Shown: positions 1-7,357, counted from the stretch's first letter. The stretch is DNA of 21,975 nucleotides from Clostridiales bacterium (GCA_019415645.1 DXYV01000046.1:1-21975); one strand, 5' to 3'. Notes: a model not told the origin generated them from the letters alone. Made by a program: numbers and translations.

Positions 1-648
1 TCTGAAATCAAGGGCTTTATCGCCAAGCGTGTCGCCAAGGAGCTCAAGGACGGCGACGTGGTCAACCTGGGCATCGGTCTGCCCACCCTGGTTCCCAACT
101 ATCTGCCCGAGGGCATCCATGTGACCCTCCAGGCCGAGAACGGCACCATCGGCTCCGCCTCCGCCGGCGCCAACCCCGACCCCATCCACGACGTGGACGC
201 CGGCGGCTCCCCCTCCGGCATCGTTCCCGGCGGCAGCTTCATTGACTCCTCCGTCTCCTTCGGCCTGATTCGCGGCGGCCATGTGGACGCCACCGTTCTG
301 GGCGGCCTGGAAGTGGACGAGGAGGGCTCCCTGTCCAACTGGATCATCCCCGGCAAGAAGATGCCCGGCATGGGCGGCGCCATGGACCTGCTGGTAGGCG
401 CGAAGAACGTCATCGTGGCCATGGAGCACACCGCCAAGGGCAACCCCAAGATCCTGAAGAAGTGCAAGCTGCCCTACACCGCCGTCAAGTGCATCACCAA
501 GATCATCACCGAGATGGGCGTGATGGAGGTCACCGACAAGGGCCTGGTGCTCACCGAGTACAACCCCGAGTTCACCGTGGAGCAGATTCAGGCGGCCACC
601 GAGGCCACCCTCATCATCTCCCCCGAGCTCAAGAGCATGGTGGACTAA
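1..648 (+). CDS. 3-oxoacid/butyrate-acetoacetate-type CoA-transferase subunit B (5' partial)
   Basis: The reading frame is open from the first base, so the true start lies just upstream of the window; only a few N-terminal residues appear to be missing. The 215 visible residues match the beta subunit of family I CoA-transferases (ScoB/AtoA/CtfB type). These move CoA between an acyl-CoA and a free acid, forming a glutamyl-CoA thioester. The catalytic Glu is visible in the QAENG motif (Glu codon at 136-138), preceded by the NLGIGLPTLVPNYLP segment and followed by the RGGHVDATVLGG core. The subunit A gene would be expected immediately upstream, outside the window. In anaerobic Clostridia this enzyme usually serves butyrate formation or acetoacetate/amino-acid degradation; which acid is used here cannot be read from the sequence. 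A strong terminator follows directly, so this is the last gene of its operon. Confidence 0.93.
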   Translation, partial: SEIKGFIAKRVAKELKDGDVVNLGIGLPTLVPNYLPEGIHVTLQAENGTIGSASAGANPDPIHDVDAGGSPSGIVPGGSFIDSSVSFGLIRGGHVDATVLGGLEVDEEGSLSNWIIPGKKMPGMGGAMDLLVGAKNVIVAMEHTAKGNPKILKKCKLPYTAVKCITKIITEMGVMEVTDKGLVLTEYNPEFTVEQIQAATEATLIISPELKSMVD

Positions 649-667
649 GTTCCGTTCTGCCTTCCGA

Positions 668-712
668 AACCTCCGGGCGCGGCAAACTGCCGTGCCCGGA
701 GGTTTTGTTTTT
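668..712 (+). terminator. Rho-independent terminator after CoA-transferase gene
   Basis: A 14-bp hairpin (arms 670-683 and 689-702, one G-U pair, five-base loop) is followed by TTTTGTTTTT. The AAA just before the left arm lets it also work for the small converging minus-strand gene ending at 749, although the reverse-strand T tract is short. Confidence 0.9.
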
Positions 713-748
713 CGAAACGAGGTGTCCCTTTCCCTCGCACCGCTTTGC

Positions 749-913
749 TTATGGAATCTTTTCCGGCTGTTCTATGGTCAGAACGCCTTCCCGGATCTCA
801 GCCCTGTCCGGCGGGCGGCCGCCCCTGCCGTTTTCCCAGGCAAAGGCCACCCATACCGCAATCACGGCGGACAGCACTACCGCCAATACCGATCGAATCC
901 AGCGCGGTTCCAT
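749..913 (-). CDS. Small single-pass membrane protein (54 aa), unknown function
   Basis: A short minus-strand gene begins MEPRWIRSVLAVVLSAV. I chose the ATG at 913-911 because GGGAGG lies seven bases upstream (921-926); an upstream in-frame start eight codons earlier has no such site. Residues 7-27 form one hydrophobic segment, and the remaining half is hydrophilic and charged, ending REGVLTIEQPEKIP. No family is recognised. It diverges from the Xre repressor gene at 1038 across an AT-rich intergenic region with an inverted repeat, so the two may share an operator. It converges on the CoA-transferase operon. It is small enough to be a chance frame, but the ribosome binding site and clean TM segment argue it is real. 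Confidence 0.6.
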   Translation of the reverse strand: MEPRWIRSVLAVVLSAVIAVWVAFAWENGRGGRPPDRAEIREGVLTIEQPEKIP

Positions 914-956
914 CAGACCGCCTCCCTTCCCGACCAATATACTATATATTTGACTT

Positions 957-999
957 AAAGTAAATAATTATTTATTTCTATCGTATTATAATTTACTTT
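957..999. promoter_or_regulatory. Candidate operator/promoter between divergent genes
   Basis: The AT-rich gap between the small membrane gene and the xre gene contains the inverted repeat AAAGTAAAT (957-965) / ATTTACTTT (991-999) and, inside it, the perfect 14-bp palindrome TAAATAATTATTTA (961-974). A TATAAT hexamer sits at 987-992 on the plus strand about 45 bp before the xre start, but no good -35 is seen at the usual distance. The symmetry and position suggest a repressor binding region, most simply for the Xre protein itself. This is inference from pattern only. Confidence 0.5.
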
Positions 1000-1037
1000 T
1001 TCTGTTGGTAGCATAACGGTATAAAGGATGTGTTGCC

Positions 1038-1268
1038 ATGCAGAGCGAGTATCCCTCCCGTTATATTACCTTAGGGTTGAAAATCGCATACTACCGCAAG
1101 AAGGCCGGCTACACCCAGGAGGCCTTTGCGGAAAAAATCGGGAAATCTCTCAATTTCCTCGCCCAGGTGGAGGGGCCCTCTACCGTGCGGGGAATCAGCC
1201 TGGAGACGCTGTTTAAGATTGCAGACGTTCTGAACCTTCCGCCCAGCAAGCTGCTGGAGGACGACTAA
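1038..1268 (+). CDS. Small Xre-family HTH transcriptional regulator
   Basis: A 76-residue protein made almost only of a helix-turn-helix domain of the Xre/Cro type (residues about 10-70). It contains the typical KIAYYRKKAGYTQEAFAEKIGKS helix pair and the ISLETLFKIADVLNLPPSKLL tail. There is no effector domain, so it probably acts as a simple dimeric repressor. ATG at 1038 is preceded by AAAGGA (1023-1028). It diverges from the small membrane protein at 913, with the palindromic AT-rich region between as the likely binding site. The next gene downstream (1389) also starts with an Xre-type HTH, but its sequence is quite different and the two are 120 bp apart. Targets cannot be read from the sequence beyond the likely autoregulation. 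Confidence 0.87.
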   Translation: MQSEYPSRYITLGLKIAYYRKKAGYTQEAFAEKIGKSLNFLAQVEGPSTVRGISLETLFKIADVLNLPPSKLLEDD

Positions 1269-1388
1269 GCGGCCCCCAACCCCTTGGGCCCCAAGGGCGC
1301 AACGTTCCGTTGACAAAACGAAACGCCCGGATGGTGGCCGCTCCGTCCCCGTCCTGCTATCCTGAATTGCGGAAAGGAGGAATCGGCC

Positions 1389-2579
1389 ATGACCTTGGGC
1401 CAGCGAATCCAGGAATACCGAAAAGCCGCCGGTCTGTCACAGGAGGCCCTTGGGGAGGAACTCGGCGTCTCCCGGCAGGCCGTGAGCAAGTGGGAGAGCG
1501 ACGGCGGCGTGCCCGAGCTGGACACTCTGATCGCCATGAGCCGGCGGTTCGGGGTGACGCTGGGCGCACTGCTGGGCGTGGAGGAGCCGGCCGCCGCTGA
1601 TACGCCCGAACCGGCCCAGCCCGCCCCTGTCCCCCTGGAAGAGGAGCGGGTGGAGGCGATTCTCCGCCGCTATGTGGAGGAGACCCGCGCCCAGACTCCG
1701 CCCGCTCGGAGCCGCTGGAAGGGAACCGCGGCCGCGGCAGGGGTCCTCCTGCTGTGCGCCGGGGCGGTGGCGGCACTGGTGTGGATGGGCGGCCGTCTGT
1801 CCGGCATGGACCATACCATTGGTTATTTGCAGCAGGAAATTTACGATCTGCAATCGTCCATGGGGGAACAGATCCATGGAATTGCCGGTCAGGTGGAGGA
1901 CATTCTCACCGAACAGAACAACCCGGTGGACCACTTCCAATGGGAGGTGGCGCGCTACTTCCCGGATCTGGAGGAGGTCCGCCTCACGCTGTCGGCCGAT
2001 CTCAAGACCTACACGCCCGAGACCCAGGCCCGCTACCGCCTGACCTGGGAAGAGGCTGACGGCTCCACCGGTGAGGCGGTCACCGACTGGACTGCGCCCC
2101 CGCTGTTTACCGCCTGCGACGTGCAGGTGCCTCTGAGCACTTACACCACCGCCGCGCTGGAGATTCGGGAGGGGGACCGGACCCAGCGCTACGACCTGGG
2201 TCCCCTGACCAGCCTGGACCCGGACGCCTTCGTGTTGTTCGGGGAGCAGGAGACTGCCCCCTTTTCGGTGGATATGGGCGGCGCGGTCTCGGTCACTGCG
2301 GAGCATCCCCGGGTCCGAATCACCTGTCTTTCCCCCGAACAGGTCTGGCCGGAGTCGGCCTGGCTCAGCGTCCAGATCACGGGCCAGGCGGAGGAGCTCT
2401 ATCCCCTGACCCTGGTGGAGGACAGCCAGGGCGTCTGGCTGGGGCACACCGACCCGGAGGTCATTCCCCTGACCCTGGAGGCAGGGGAGCTGGTGGACGT
2501 GACTCTGCATATGGTGGACAACTGGGGCCGGGAGACCACCCAGGGCTCCAGCATAAGCTTTTTGGCACGGGCAGAGTGA
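1389..2579 (+). CDS. Membrane-anchored Xre-type HTH regulator with large extracytoplasmic domain
   Basis: This 396-residue protein joins four parts. Residues 1-64 are a classic Xre HTH (TLGQRIQEYRKAAGLSQEALGEELGVSRQAVSKWE). A Pro/Ala/Glu-rich linker runs over about 65-110. One TM segment lies at about 112-134. After it comes a short coiled-coil-like stretch (140-175) and a roughly 215-residue extracytoplasmic region rich in beta-type patterns, with no cysteine pair of note and no family I can name. The layout resembles one-component membrane regulators such as CadC or ToxR, in which an outside domain controls an inside DNA-binding domain; here the HTH is Xre-type rather than winged. AAAGGAGG at 1373-1380 supports the ATG at 1389. 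It is followed by a hairpin repeat and then a lipoprotein gene on the same strand, a plausible partner or target. Confidence 0.82.
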   Translation: MTLGQRIQEYRKAAGLSQEALGEELGVSRQAVSKWESDGGVPELDTLIAMSRRFGVTLGALLGVEEPAAADTPEPAQPAPVPLEEERVEAILRRYVEETRAQTPPARSRWKGTAAAAGVLLLCAGAVAALVWMGGRLSGMDHTIGYLQQEIYDLQSSMGEQIHGIAGQVEDILTEQNNPVDHFQWEVARYFPDLEEVRLTLSADLKTYTPETQARYRLTWEEADGSTGEAVTDWTAPPLFTACDVQVPLSTYTTAALEIREGDRTQRYDLGPLTSLDPDAFVLFGEQETAPFSVDMGGAVSVTAEHPRVRITCLSPEQVWPESAWLSVQITGQAEELYPLTLVEDSQGVWLGHTDPEVIPLTLEAGELVDVTLHMVDNWGRETTQGSSISFLARAE

Positions 2580-2604
2580 GAAGACAGACAATCGGCCATC
2601 CAAA

Positions 2605-2644
2605 CCAAACGCGGCGGCGCAGATCTGCGCCGCCGCTTGGATTC
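2605..2644 (+). repeat. GC hairpin repeat, copy 1
   Basis: The segment holds a perfect 26-bp palindrome (2611-2636; 11-bp arms GCGGCGGCGCA / TGCGCCGCCGC around GATC), followed by TGGATTC. A near copy lies at 4183-4221 after the next gene, sharing arms and flanks but with a different loop. It sits 31 bases past the HTH-regulator stop. There is no U-tract, so if it ends transcription it is not a canonical intrinsic terminator. It could be a REP-like dispersed element or an mRNA 3'-end stabiliser. Confidence 0.7.
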
Positions 2645-2703
2645 CCAGCCGGAAAGCAGCAAACCCTGTCATAGAATCGTTACCGCTTTGTTCCGGAACT
2701 GTT

Positions 2704-2731
2704 GTTGACGGGGCCCGCGAGACAAGATACC
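2704..2731 (+). promoter_or_regulatory. Possible promoter of the lipoprotein gene
   Basis: TTGACG (2704-2709) is followed after 16 bases by GATACC (2726-2731), about 40 bp before the start at 2773. The -35 is good and the -10 is poor, so this is weakly supported. Confidence 0.3.
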
Positions 2732-2772
2732 ATGGAATCGCACCAAAAAACGGACGGAAAGGAGCGCTTCCG

Positions 2773-4134
2773 ATGAAACGGCACGAACACCGGGCCGGAA
2801 GGAAGATGGTCTGGCTGCTTGCCCTGGTTCTGGGCCTGACTCTGGCCGGCTGTGCCGAAGGGGGCGAGCGGCCGTCCGCCAGCGGCGGCGCGTCCCCATC
2901 GCCCGCCCCCGCGCAGTCCGTAGCTTCCGGAGACGCCGTCGGTCTGTTGGAAGGGTCGGCGCTCTATTCGCTGGAGGGCGGCCTCACCCTGGCCATCCCC
3001 CAGGACATGGCGGAACAGGTGCTGGTCTTGCTGCCGGACCAGTCCTCCGAACAGGAGGCGTCCGCCCCAGTGCTCCTCTCGGTGTATGAAGCCCAGAGCT
3101 ACGAGGAGAGCATGGAGGACTATGGCTACGGTGCGGGCTTTCTGTTCTCGGTCATCCGGTACGATCCGGTGGCATACGAGCAGGACTACCTGTCCTGCCA
3201 GGGCGGCGCCGGCGGCCTGACCATCTTTGCCCGGGACGAGAACTGGTATTACGGCTGGTCCACCGCCACCGATGTGCAGTATTACCGCCGTGACACGCCG
3301 ATCGGCCAATACGATGCGGGCTGGGCGGCGTGGGAAGCTCTGTTCGACTCCTTCGGCGCCATTCAGACGGACTTCATCCAACGCAACGGGCTGGACCCCT
3401 ATGACGGAGCCGCCGACCTGAGCCGGGACTTTTTCTGGCCGGGGGAGCACCGCTATGTGAACTACCACAACCACGACTGGAGCCTGTCCATGACTCTGGT
3501 TCTGGCTCAGCCCGCCAGGCAGGGGGAGGGCGGCATCTGGTGTGTGGAGCAGTGGTATGACAACAGCTGCGGCAATCAATACTGGGTGCTTCCCCAGACC
3601 GATGTGCCGGCTGCCGGCTACTACGCCGCCCTCCAGGCGCAGGCGGAGCTTGGCGAGAGTCCCGAGCTGCTGGACCCGCTGACCGCCGCGCTGGACTGGC
3701 TGCGGGAGAATCAGCACGATTCCTCCCTTCAGGCCGACCAGCTGGACCTGCTGGACTGCGAACCGGCTGGAAACGTGTTCCGGCGAATCGACCAGGTCCT
3801 GGATGAGCTCCGCACGGCGGAGCTGGGCATCTGCTCCGGCGGGCAGGCAGCCGGCGGACAGCGCTGTTCACCCCCCGCGGAAAACCAGACGCTGCCCAGC
3901 GCCCTGTATCCCATCGTGTGGGCCAGGGCGGAGGCTCCGGCGGTCCTGGAGGGCAGCTACCTCCAGCTCACGGCCGCCGATGGGAGCAGCCTGCTGTTTC
4001 TGGAGACGGGCGATCTGCTCCGGGTGACACAGGACGGGGCGGAGGAGTGGTTCACGCCCGCCTATGCGTATGCCCGGAGCGCCTATACGCGGGTAAGCGA
4101 CGTCTGCCGGAGCTGGTCGGATTCCGCCGGCTGA
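2773..4134 (+). CDS. Large lipoprotein, unknown function (453 aa)
   Basis: The N-terminus is a lipoprotein signal: basic MKRHEHRAGRK, a hydrophobic stretch, and the lipobox LAGC with lipidated Cys27, followed by a Ser/Pro/Gly linker (about 30-55). The mature part begins with a region beginning SALYSLEGGLTLAIPQ (residues about 58-75), is rich in Tyr and Trp, and has a long central globular region to about 350 and a C-terminal segment (about 365-440) containing LEGSYLQLTAADGSSLLF. I do not recognise a family. GGAAAGGAG before 2773 supports the start. The gene follows the membrane-anchored HTH regulator and is followed by the second copy of the hairpin repeat. Location should be the outer face of the cytoplasmic membrane. 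Confidence 0.85.
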   Translation: MKRHEHRAGRKMVWLLALVLGLTLAGCAEGGERPSASGGASPSPAPAQSVASGDAVGLLEGSALYSLEGGLTLAIPQDMAEQVLVLLPDQSSEQEASAPVLLSVYEAQSYEESMEDYGYGAGFLFSVIRYDPVAYEQDYLSCQGGAGGLTIFARDENWYYGWSTATDVQYYRRDTPIGQYDAGWAAWEALFDSFGAIQTDFIQRNGLDPYDGAADLSRDFFWPGEHRYVNYHNHDWSLSMTLVLAQPARQGEGGIWCVEQWYDNSCGNQYWVLPQTDVPAAGYYAALQAQAELGESPELLDPLTAALDWLRENQHDSSLQADQLDLLDCEPAGNVFRRIDQVLDELRTAELGICSGGQAAGGQRCSPPAENQTLPSALYPIVWARAEAPAVLEGSYLQLTAADGSSLLFLETGDLLRVTQDGAEEWFTPAYAYARSAYTRVSDVCRSWSDSAG

Positions 4135-4182
4135 GCGGAACACACGGCGCGGACAGTCTGCCGCCCCGGCGGCCGGACAAAT

Positions 4183-4221
4183 CGAACGCGGCGGCGCAGG
4201 AATGCGCCGCCGCGTGGATTC
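4183..4221. repeat. GC hairpin repeat, copy 2, overlapping kinase stop
   Basis: Arms CGCGGCGGCGCA (4187-4198) and TGCGCCGCCGCG (4203-4214) enclose GGAA, followed by TGGATTC. It matches copy 1 at 2605-2644 in both arms and in the right flank, but the loop differs, as expected when structure rather than sequence is kept. The right flank covers the stop codon of the minus-strand kinase gene (4220-4222), so the repeat lies between two converging genes. Confidence 0.7.
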
Positions 4222-4714
4222 ACAGCTGTAAAATGGCCCGGGCGGTTTCCTCCGGCGTCAGGCCGGTGACCGAGAGCTTCCGGGTGTCCAGCGCGTCGTA
4301 CAAGGGCAGGTAGGCCAGGCTGCGCGGGATAACGTCCGCCTGCCGCAGCCCCGCCGCCACGTCCCGCTCCAGCCGGGCCCGCAGCTCCGCCGGCGTGCAT
4401 ACCAGCGACAGGGCGGTCCACTCCGCCTCCGTGTCCGCCAGTGACTCCCGCAGCCGGTCCAAAATGGCCTGCTGGTGCATGACCCAGGCAAACACCACGT
4501 TTTCCAGGTCCGGACAGGCCAGAAAATTGCGCAGCAGAGCACTGATGTTGTCCAGCACCATGGTCCGGGTGGCGTCGGTCACCTGAAAGGGGTCCATGTC
4601 CCAGCACCAGTCCCCGTCCAGATACACGCAGCGGGGCAGCCGCCGCTTGAGCAGCTGTCCCACGGTGGTCTTACCCACGCCCATGGGCCCGCCGATGAGG
4701 TAGAGCCGCTTCAC
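4220..4714 (-). CDS. P-loop nucleotide-binding kinase (AAA/shikimate-kinase-like)
   Basis: A 164-residue single-domain P-loop protein. Walker A is GGPMGVGKTT at residues 8-17, followed by YLDGDWCWDMDPF near residue 31 (an acidic site placed like the substrate/Mg site of small-molecule kinases). A possible lid region is RLERDVAAGLRQADVIPRS. Size and layout fit gluconate/shikimate/adenylylsulfate-kinase-like enzymes, but the substrate is not evident. The chosen start is GTG at 4714: it overlaps the stop of the upstream metallophosphoesterase (GTGA) and has GGAGGAGG just upstream. Longer in-frame starts would lie inside that gene. The overlap implies translational coupling and probably a shared substrate or pathway. 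Its stop codon lies inside a hairpin repeat. Confidence 0.83.
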   Translation of the reverse strand: MKRLYLIGGPMGVGKTTVGQLLKRRLPRCVYLDGDWCWDMDPFQVTDATRTMVLDNISALLRNFLACPDLENVVFAWVMHQQAILDRLRESLADTEAEWTALSLVCTPAELRARLERDVAAGLRQADVIPRSLAYLPLYDALDTRKLSVTGLTPEETARAILQL

Positions 4715-5832
4715 CGCGCCGCCTCCTCCAGCCGGCCGAAGTACCAGCCGGTGGCGCCGTCCTTTTTGGCCAGGCAGCCATACCTGGTCCGGCGAACCAC
4801 GGCCAGCCGGTCCCCGGCCTTCACCGGCAGGCGGTAGTCCGTAGAGTCCTCGCAGTGGATCTCGTCCCCCCGGCGGAACAGGTATTCGTTCAAGATCCAC
4901 AGCTCCCGGCCCGAGGCCAGGTGGCGGCACCAGGAGAATTCCTCGTCCCGCCGCAGCACCTCCACCGTGCTCTCGCTCCAGCGGATGTTGATGGAGTCCT
5001 CCGACGGGGCCTGATCGTCCAGAGCCACCGCCACGGGCAGGCCGTCATAGGCCACATAGGAGAACTCCTCGCTGCCGGCCCGGGGGATAATGAGGGCGTT
5101 GAGCTGGCCGTCGGCCTTGAGCACGTTGCCGCCGTCGATGGAGATGATGTGCCGCTCCCGCTCGATCAGGGGCTTGGCCGAGGGGATCTTGGGATGGTAC
5201 AGGGTCACCGGCCAGTGACCCACGATCACCCATTTGTGAAAGGACAGGCCCTGCCCCAGAAAGTCGTCGTTCTTCATCAGGGGATAGCCGTCCAGCTCCT
5301 CCAGATGGTCCTCCCGGGGAATGCCGCCGTGGACGAAGATGTAATCCGGGGTCTCTACCACCACCGGCGTGGCCTGCAGGAAGGCCAGCTCCCCGGCGTA
5401 GCGGGCGCGGATCAGCTCCCGCAGGGCGGGGAAGTCCTCCGGACCCCGCAGGGGCAGCCCCGCCTCGTCGGCGATCTGCATGACAAAGCCCCGCCCGCGC
5501 CAGCATTGGAGCACATGCCAGAGCATCTCCTCCGGCCAGCCCTTGTTGTCCATAAAGTCCAGGGAGATCTGGTCGCAGTTGCCCCGCAGCGTGTACACCG
5601 TGTGGGTGCGGGAGAGCTCCATCAGCCGGCGCAGGGTGTCCAGGCTGCGGGGCCCCTTCTCCAGGACGTCCCCCACCACGAACAGAATGTCCTCCGGCGT
5701 GAAGGCGGCCTTCTCCAGCAGCCGGTCCAGGAACTCCACGTTGCCGTGGATGTCGCTCACCGCCAGAATCCGGCGGTCCGGCGGGAGCGTCATATGCTCC
5801 ACGCCCGCTTTCCAATGGGGGTATTGATCCAC
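4711..5832 (-). CDS. Calcineurin-like metallophosphoesterase with SH3-like C-terminus
   Basis: The 373-residue protein has the metallophosphoesterase motifs in order: AVSDIHGN (Asp27, His29), VVGDVLEKG (Asp55), RGNCD (Asn85), then IFVHGG and VGHWPVTLYHP. These bind two metal ions and cleave phosphate esters; the layout is like PrpE/PPP-type Ser/Thr phosphatases or dinucleoside tetraphosphatases. The usual GNHD/E motif reads GNCD, so the conserved catalytic His is a Cys. The last 100 residues lack phosphatase motifs and end in an SH3-like stretch (PVKAGDRLAVVRRTRYGCLAKKDGATGWYFG; shown in parts in this family of folds), perhaps for binding. GTG at 5832 is the best start, with AAGGAGG seven bases upstream; an ATG 13 codons in lacks one. 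It overlaps the P-loop kinase gene downstream. Confidence 0.85.
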   Translation of the reverse strand: MDQYPHWKAGVEHMTLPPDRRILAVSDIHGNVEFLDRLLEKAAFTPEDILFVVGDVLEKGPRSLDTLRRLMELSRTHTVYTLRGNCDQISLDFMDNKGWPEEMLWHVLQCWRGRGFVMQIADEAGLPLRGPEDFPALRELIRARYAGELAFLQATPVVVETPDYIFVHGGIPREDHLEELDGYPLMKNDDFLGQGLSFHKWVIVGHWPVTLYHPKIPSAKPLIERERHIISIDGGNVLKADGQLNALIIPRAGSEEFSYVAYDGLPVAVALDDQAPSEDSINIRWSESTVEVLRRDEEFSWCRHLASGRELWILNEYLFRRGDEIHCEDSTDYRLPVKAGDRLAVVRRTRYGCLAKKDGATGWYFGRLEEAAR

Positions 5833-5907
5833 GGGGGTTCCTCCTTCTGTTTCGATTCCAGGTGGTTTGTGCTTGCTCCTATTGTGATGCGGTTTATTCA
5901 GCAGACA

Positions 5908-5978
5908 TTATTGTATCATATCCGGCGGGTTTTGCAAGGGGAGACCCTTGCGCAGGGACGGCCGGGATGATACAATAA
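5908..5978. promoter_or_regulatory. Symmetric inverted repeat with mirrored divergent promoters
   Basis: Arms TTATTGTATCAT..CCGGC (5908-5926) and GCCGG..ATGATACAATAA (5961-5978) are near-perfect reverse complements; an inner pair GCAAGGG (5934-5940) / CCCTTGC (5945-5951) continues the symmetry. Each side reads as a promoter: plus strand TTGCGC (5949-5954), 16 bases, TACAAT (5971-5976); minus strand TTGCAA (5937-5932), 16 bases, TACAAT (5915-5910). They point to the MATE gene and to the phosphoesterase gene respectively. Confidence 0.6.
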
Positions 5979-6036
5979 GACACCCTATCAAATGCCAGGC
6001 CCACCGTACGGGTCTGATCAACAGGAGGCAACCCCC

Positions 6037-7347
6037 ATGGACCTGATTCAAAGCAAGCTGCGCGATGTGTATCTGAAATATCTGGCCGCCGCCCTGGGCA
6101 GCACCTTGATTCTGACCATTTACAGCTCGGTGGATATGATCGCCGTGGGTCAGTACGCCGGCCCCACCGGCACCGCCGCCCTGACCTGTGTGACCCCCCT
6201 GTGGTCCATCGTCATCGGTCTGGGCGTTCTGCTGGGCATCGGCGGCTCGGTGCGCATGTCCCTGGCCCGCGGCGAGGGGAATGAGGATGAGGCACACCGC
6301 TGGTTCACCCTGACCATGGTTGTCACCGCAGTCGCCATGGTTCTGGCCACCGCCGGCTTTTTCCTCTTTCTCGACCCCATGCTTCTCTTTTTCGGCGCCG
6401 ACGAGGCGCTGCTCCCTCACTGCCGCGAGTACGCCCAGTGGCTGTGCTGGGCCGCGCCTGTCTTTTTGCTGGGACCTGTGCTGTCCAGCTTCATCCGCAA
6501 CGACGGCGCGCCCTTTTTGTGCACCTTAGCCGTGGTGTGCGGCGGTGTATTCAACATCTTTGGCGACTGGTTTTTCACCTTTGTGCTGGACATGGGGCTG
6601 AGCGGCGCCGGACTGGCCACGGCGCTGGGCCAGTATCTCTCTGCGTTCATCCTGCTGAGTTATTTCCTGCGCAGGGGCAAGGGCCTGCGGCTGGCCCGGC
6701 CGGACCGCGTGGGGCACCGGCTGGCTCAGATCGGTTCCACCGGCTTCGCCCCCTTCGTGGTGGAGGTCTCCTTCGGCATTACCGTCATCCTCTTCAACCG
6801 GCAGATCATGGCCCTGGCCGGGGCGGACGAGCTGGCGGTGTTCGGCGCGGTGGTGAACTGCGCCATCCTGTTCCAATCCCTGTTCAACGGCGTGGGCCAG
6901 GCGGTCCAGCCCATTGTCTCCACCAACTTCGGCGCGGGCCGTGGGGACCGTGTGCGGGAGACCTGCAAGCTGGCTCTGGTCACCGCCGCGATCATGGGCG
7001 TTCTCTTTTTCGCCCTGGCGGAGCTTCTGCCCGGCGGGATCCTGCGGCTGTATATGGACGTGACCCCCTCGGTCATGGCCATTGGTCCGGGCATTCTGCG
7101 TATCTACGGCTCCTCGTTCCTGCTGATGGGAATCAACGTGGTGGCCAGCTACTACCTCCAGTCCCTGGTTCGCACGGTCCCCTCGGTGGCCATCTCCCTG
7201 GCCCGCGGCGTAGCGCTGCCCGCCGTGCTGCTGTTCCTGCTGCCCGCCGCCTTCTCCTTCTCCGCTATCTGGTGGACCATGCCCCTGACCGAGCTGCTCA
7301 CCGCGCTGCTGGCGGTGTGGTTCCTCCGCCGGAACCGGATCGGATAA
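6037..7347 (+). CDS. MATE family multidrug/toxin efflux transporter
   Basis: A 436-residue polytopic membrane protein with about twelve hydrophobic segments in two similar halves. The N-terminal half contains IYSSVDMIAVGQYAGPTGTAAL and a GIGGSVRMSLARGEG loop; the C-terminal half contains FNGVGQAVQPIVSTNFGAGR, both hallmarks of the MATE family (MepA/DinF-like branch). Such proteins export cationic drugs or metabolites using a Na+ or H+ gradient. ATG at 6037 is chosen because AGGAGG (6023-6028) precedes it; a start 15 codons upstream lacks a site and is poor in sequence. It diverges from the metallophosphoesterase gene over the symmetric repeat at 5908-5978, and a good terminator follows, so it is a single-gene unit. 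Confidence 0.93.
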   Translation: MDLIQSKLRDVYLKYLAAALGSTLILTIYSSVDMIAVGQYAGPTGTAALTCVTPLWSIVIGLGVLLGIGGSVRMSLARGEGNEDEAHRWFTLTMVVTAVAMVLATAGFFLFLDPMLLFFGADEALLPHCREYAQWLCWAAPVFLLGPVLSSFIRNDGAPFLCTLAVVCGGVFNIFGDWFFTFVLDMGLSGAGLATALGQYLSAFILLSYFLRRGKGLRLARPDRVGHRLAQIGSTGFAPFVVEVSFGITVILFNRQIMALAGADELAVFGAVVNCAILFQSLFNGVGQAVQPIVSTNFGAGRGDRVRETCKLALVTAAIMGVLFFALAELLPGGILRLYMDVTPSVMAIGPGILRIYGSSFLLMGINVVASYYLQSLVRTVPSVAISLARGVALPAVLLFLLPAAFSFSAIWWTMPLTELLTALLAVWFLRRNRIG

Positions 7348-7357
7348 AAAGTTCCAC

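Noticed and set aside
1281..1297. Hairpin CCCTTGG/CCAAGGG after the small xre gene as terminator
   Set aside because: Only seven base pairs with a three-base loop and no U-tract.
1310..1338. Perfect TTGACA at 1310-1315 as promoter of the membrane HTH gene
   Set aside because: No -10-like hexamer at 16-18 bases; the TATCCT at 1358 is far too distant.
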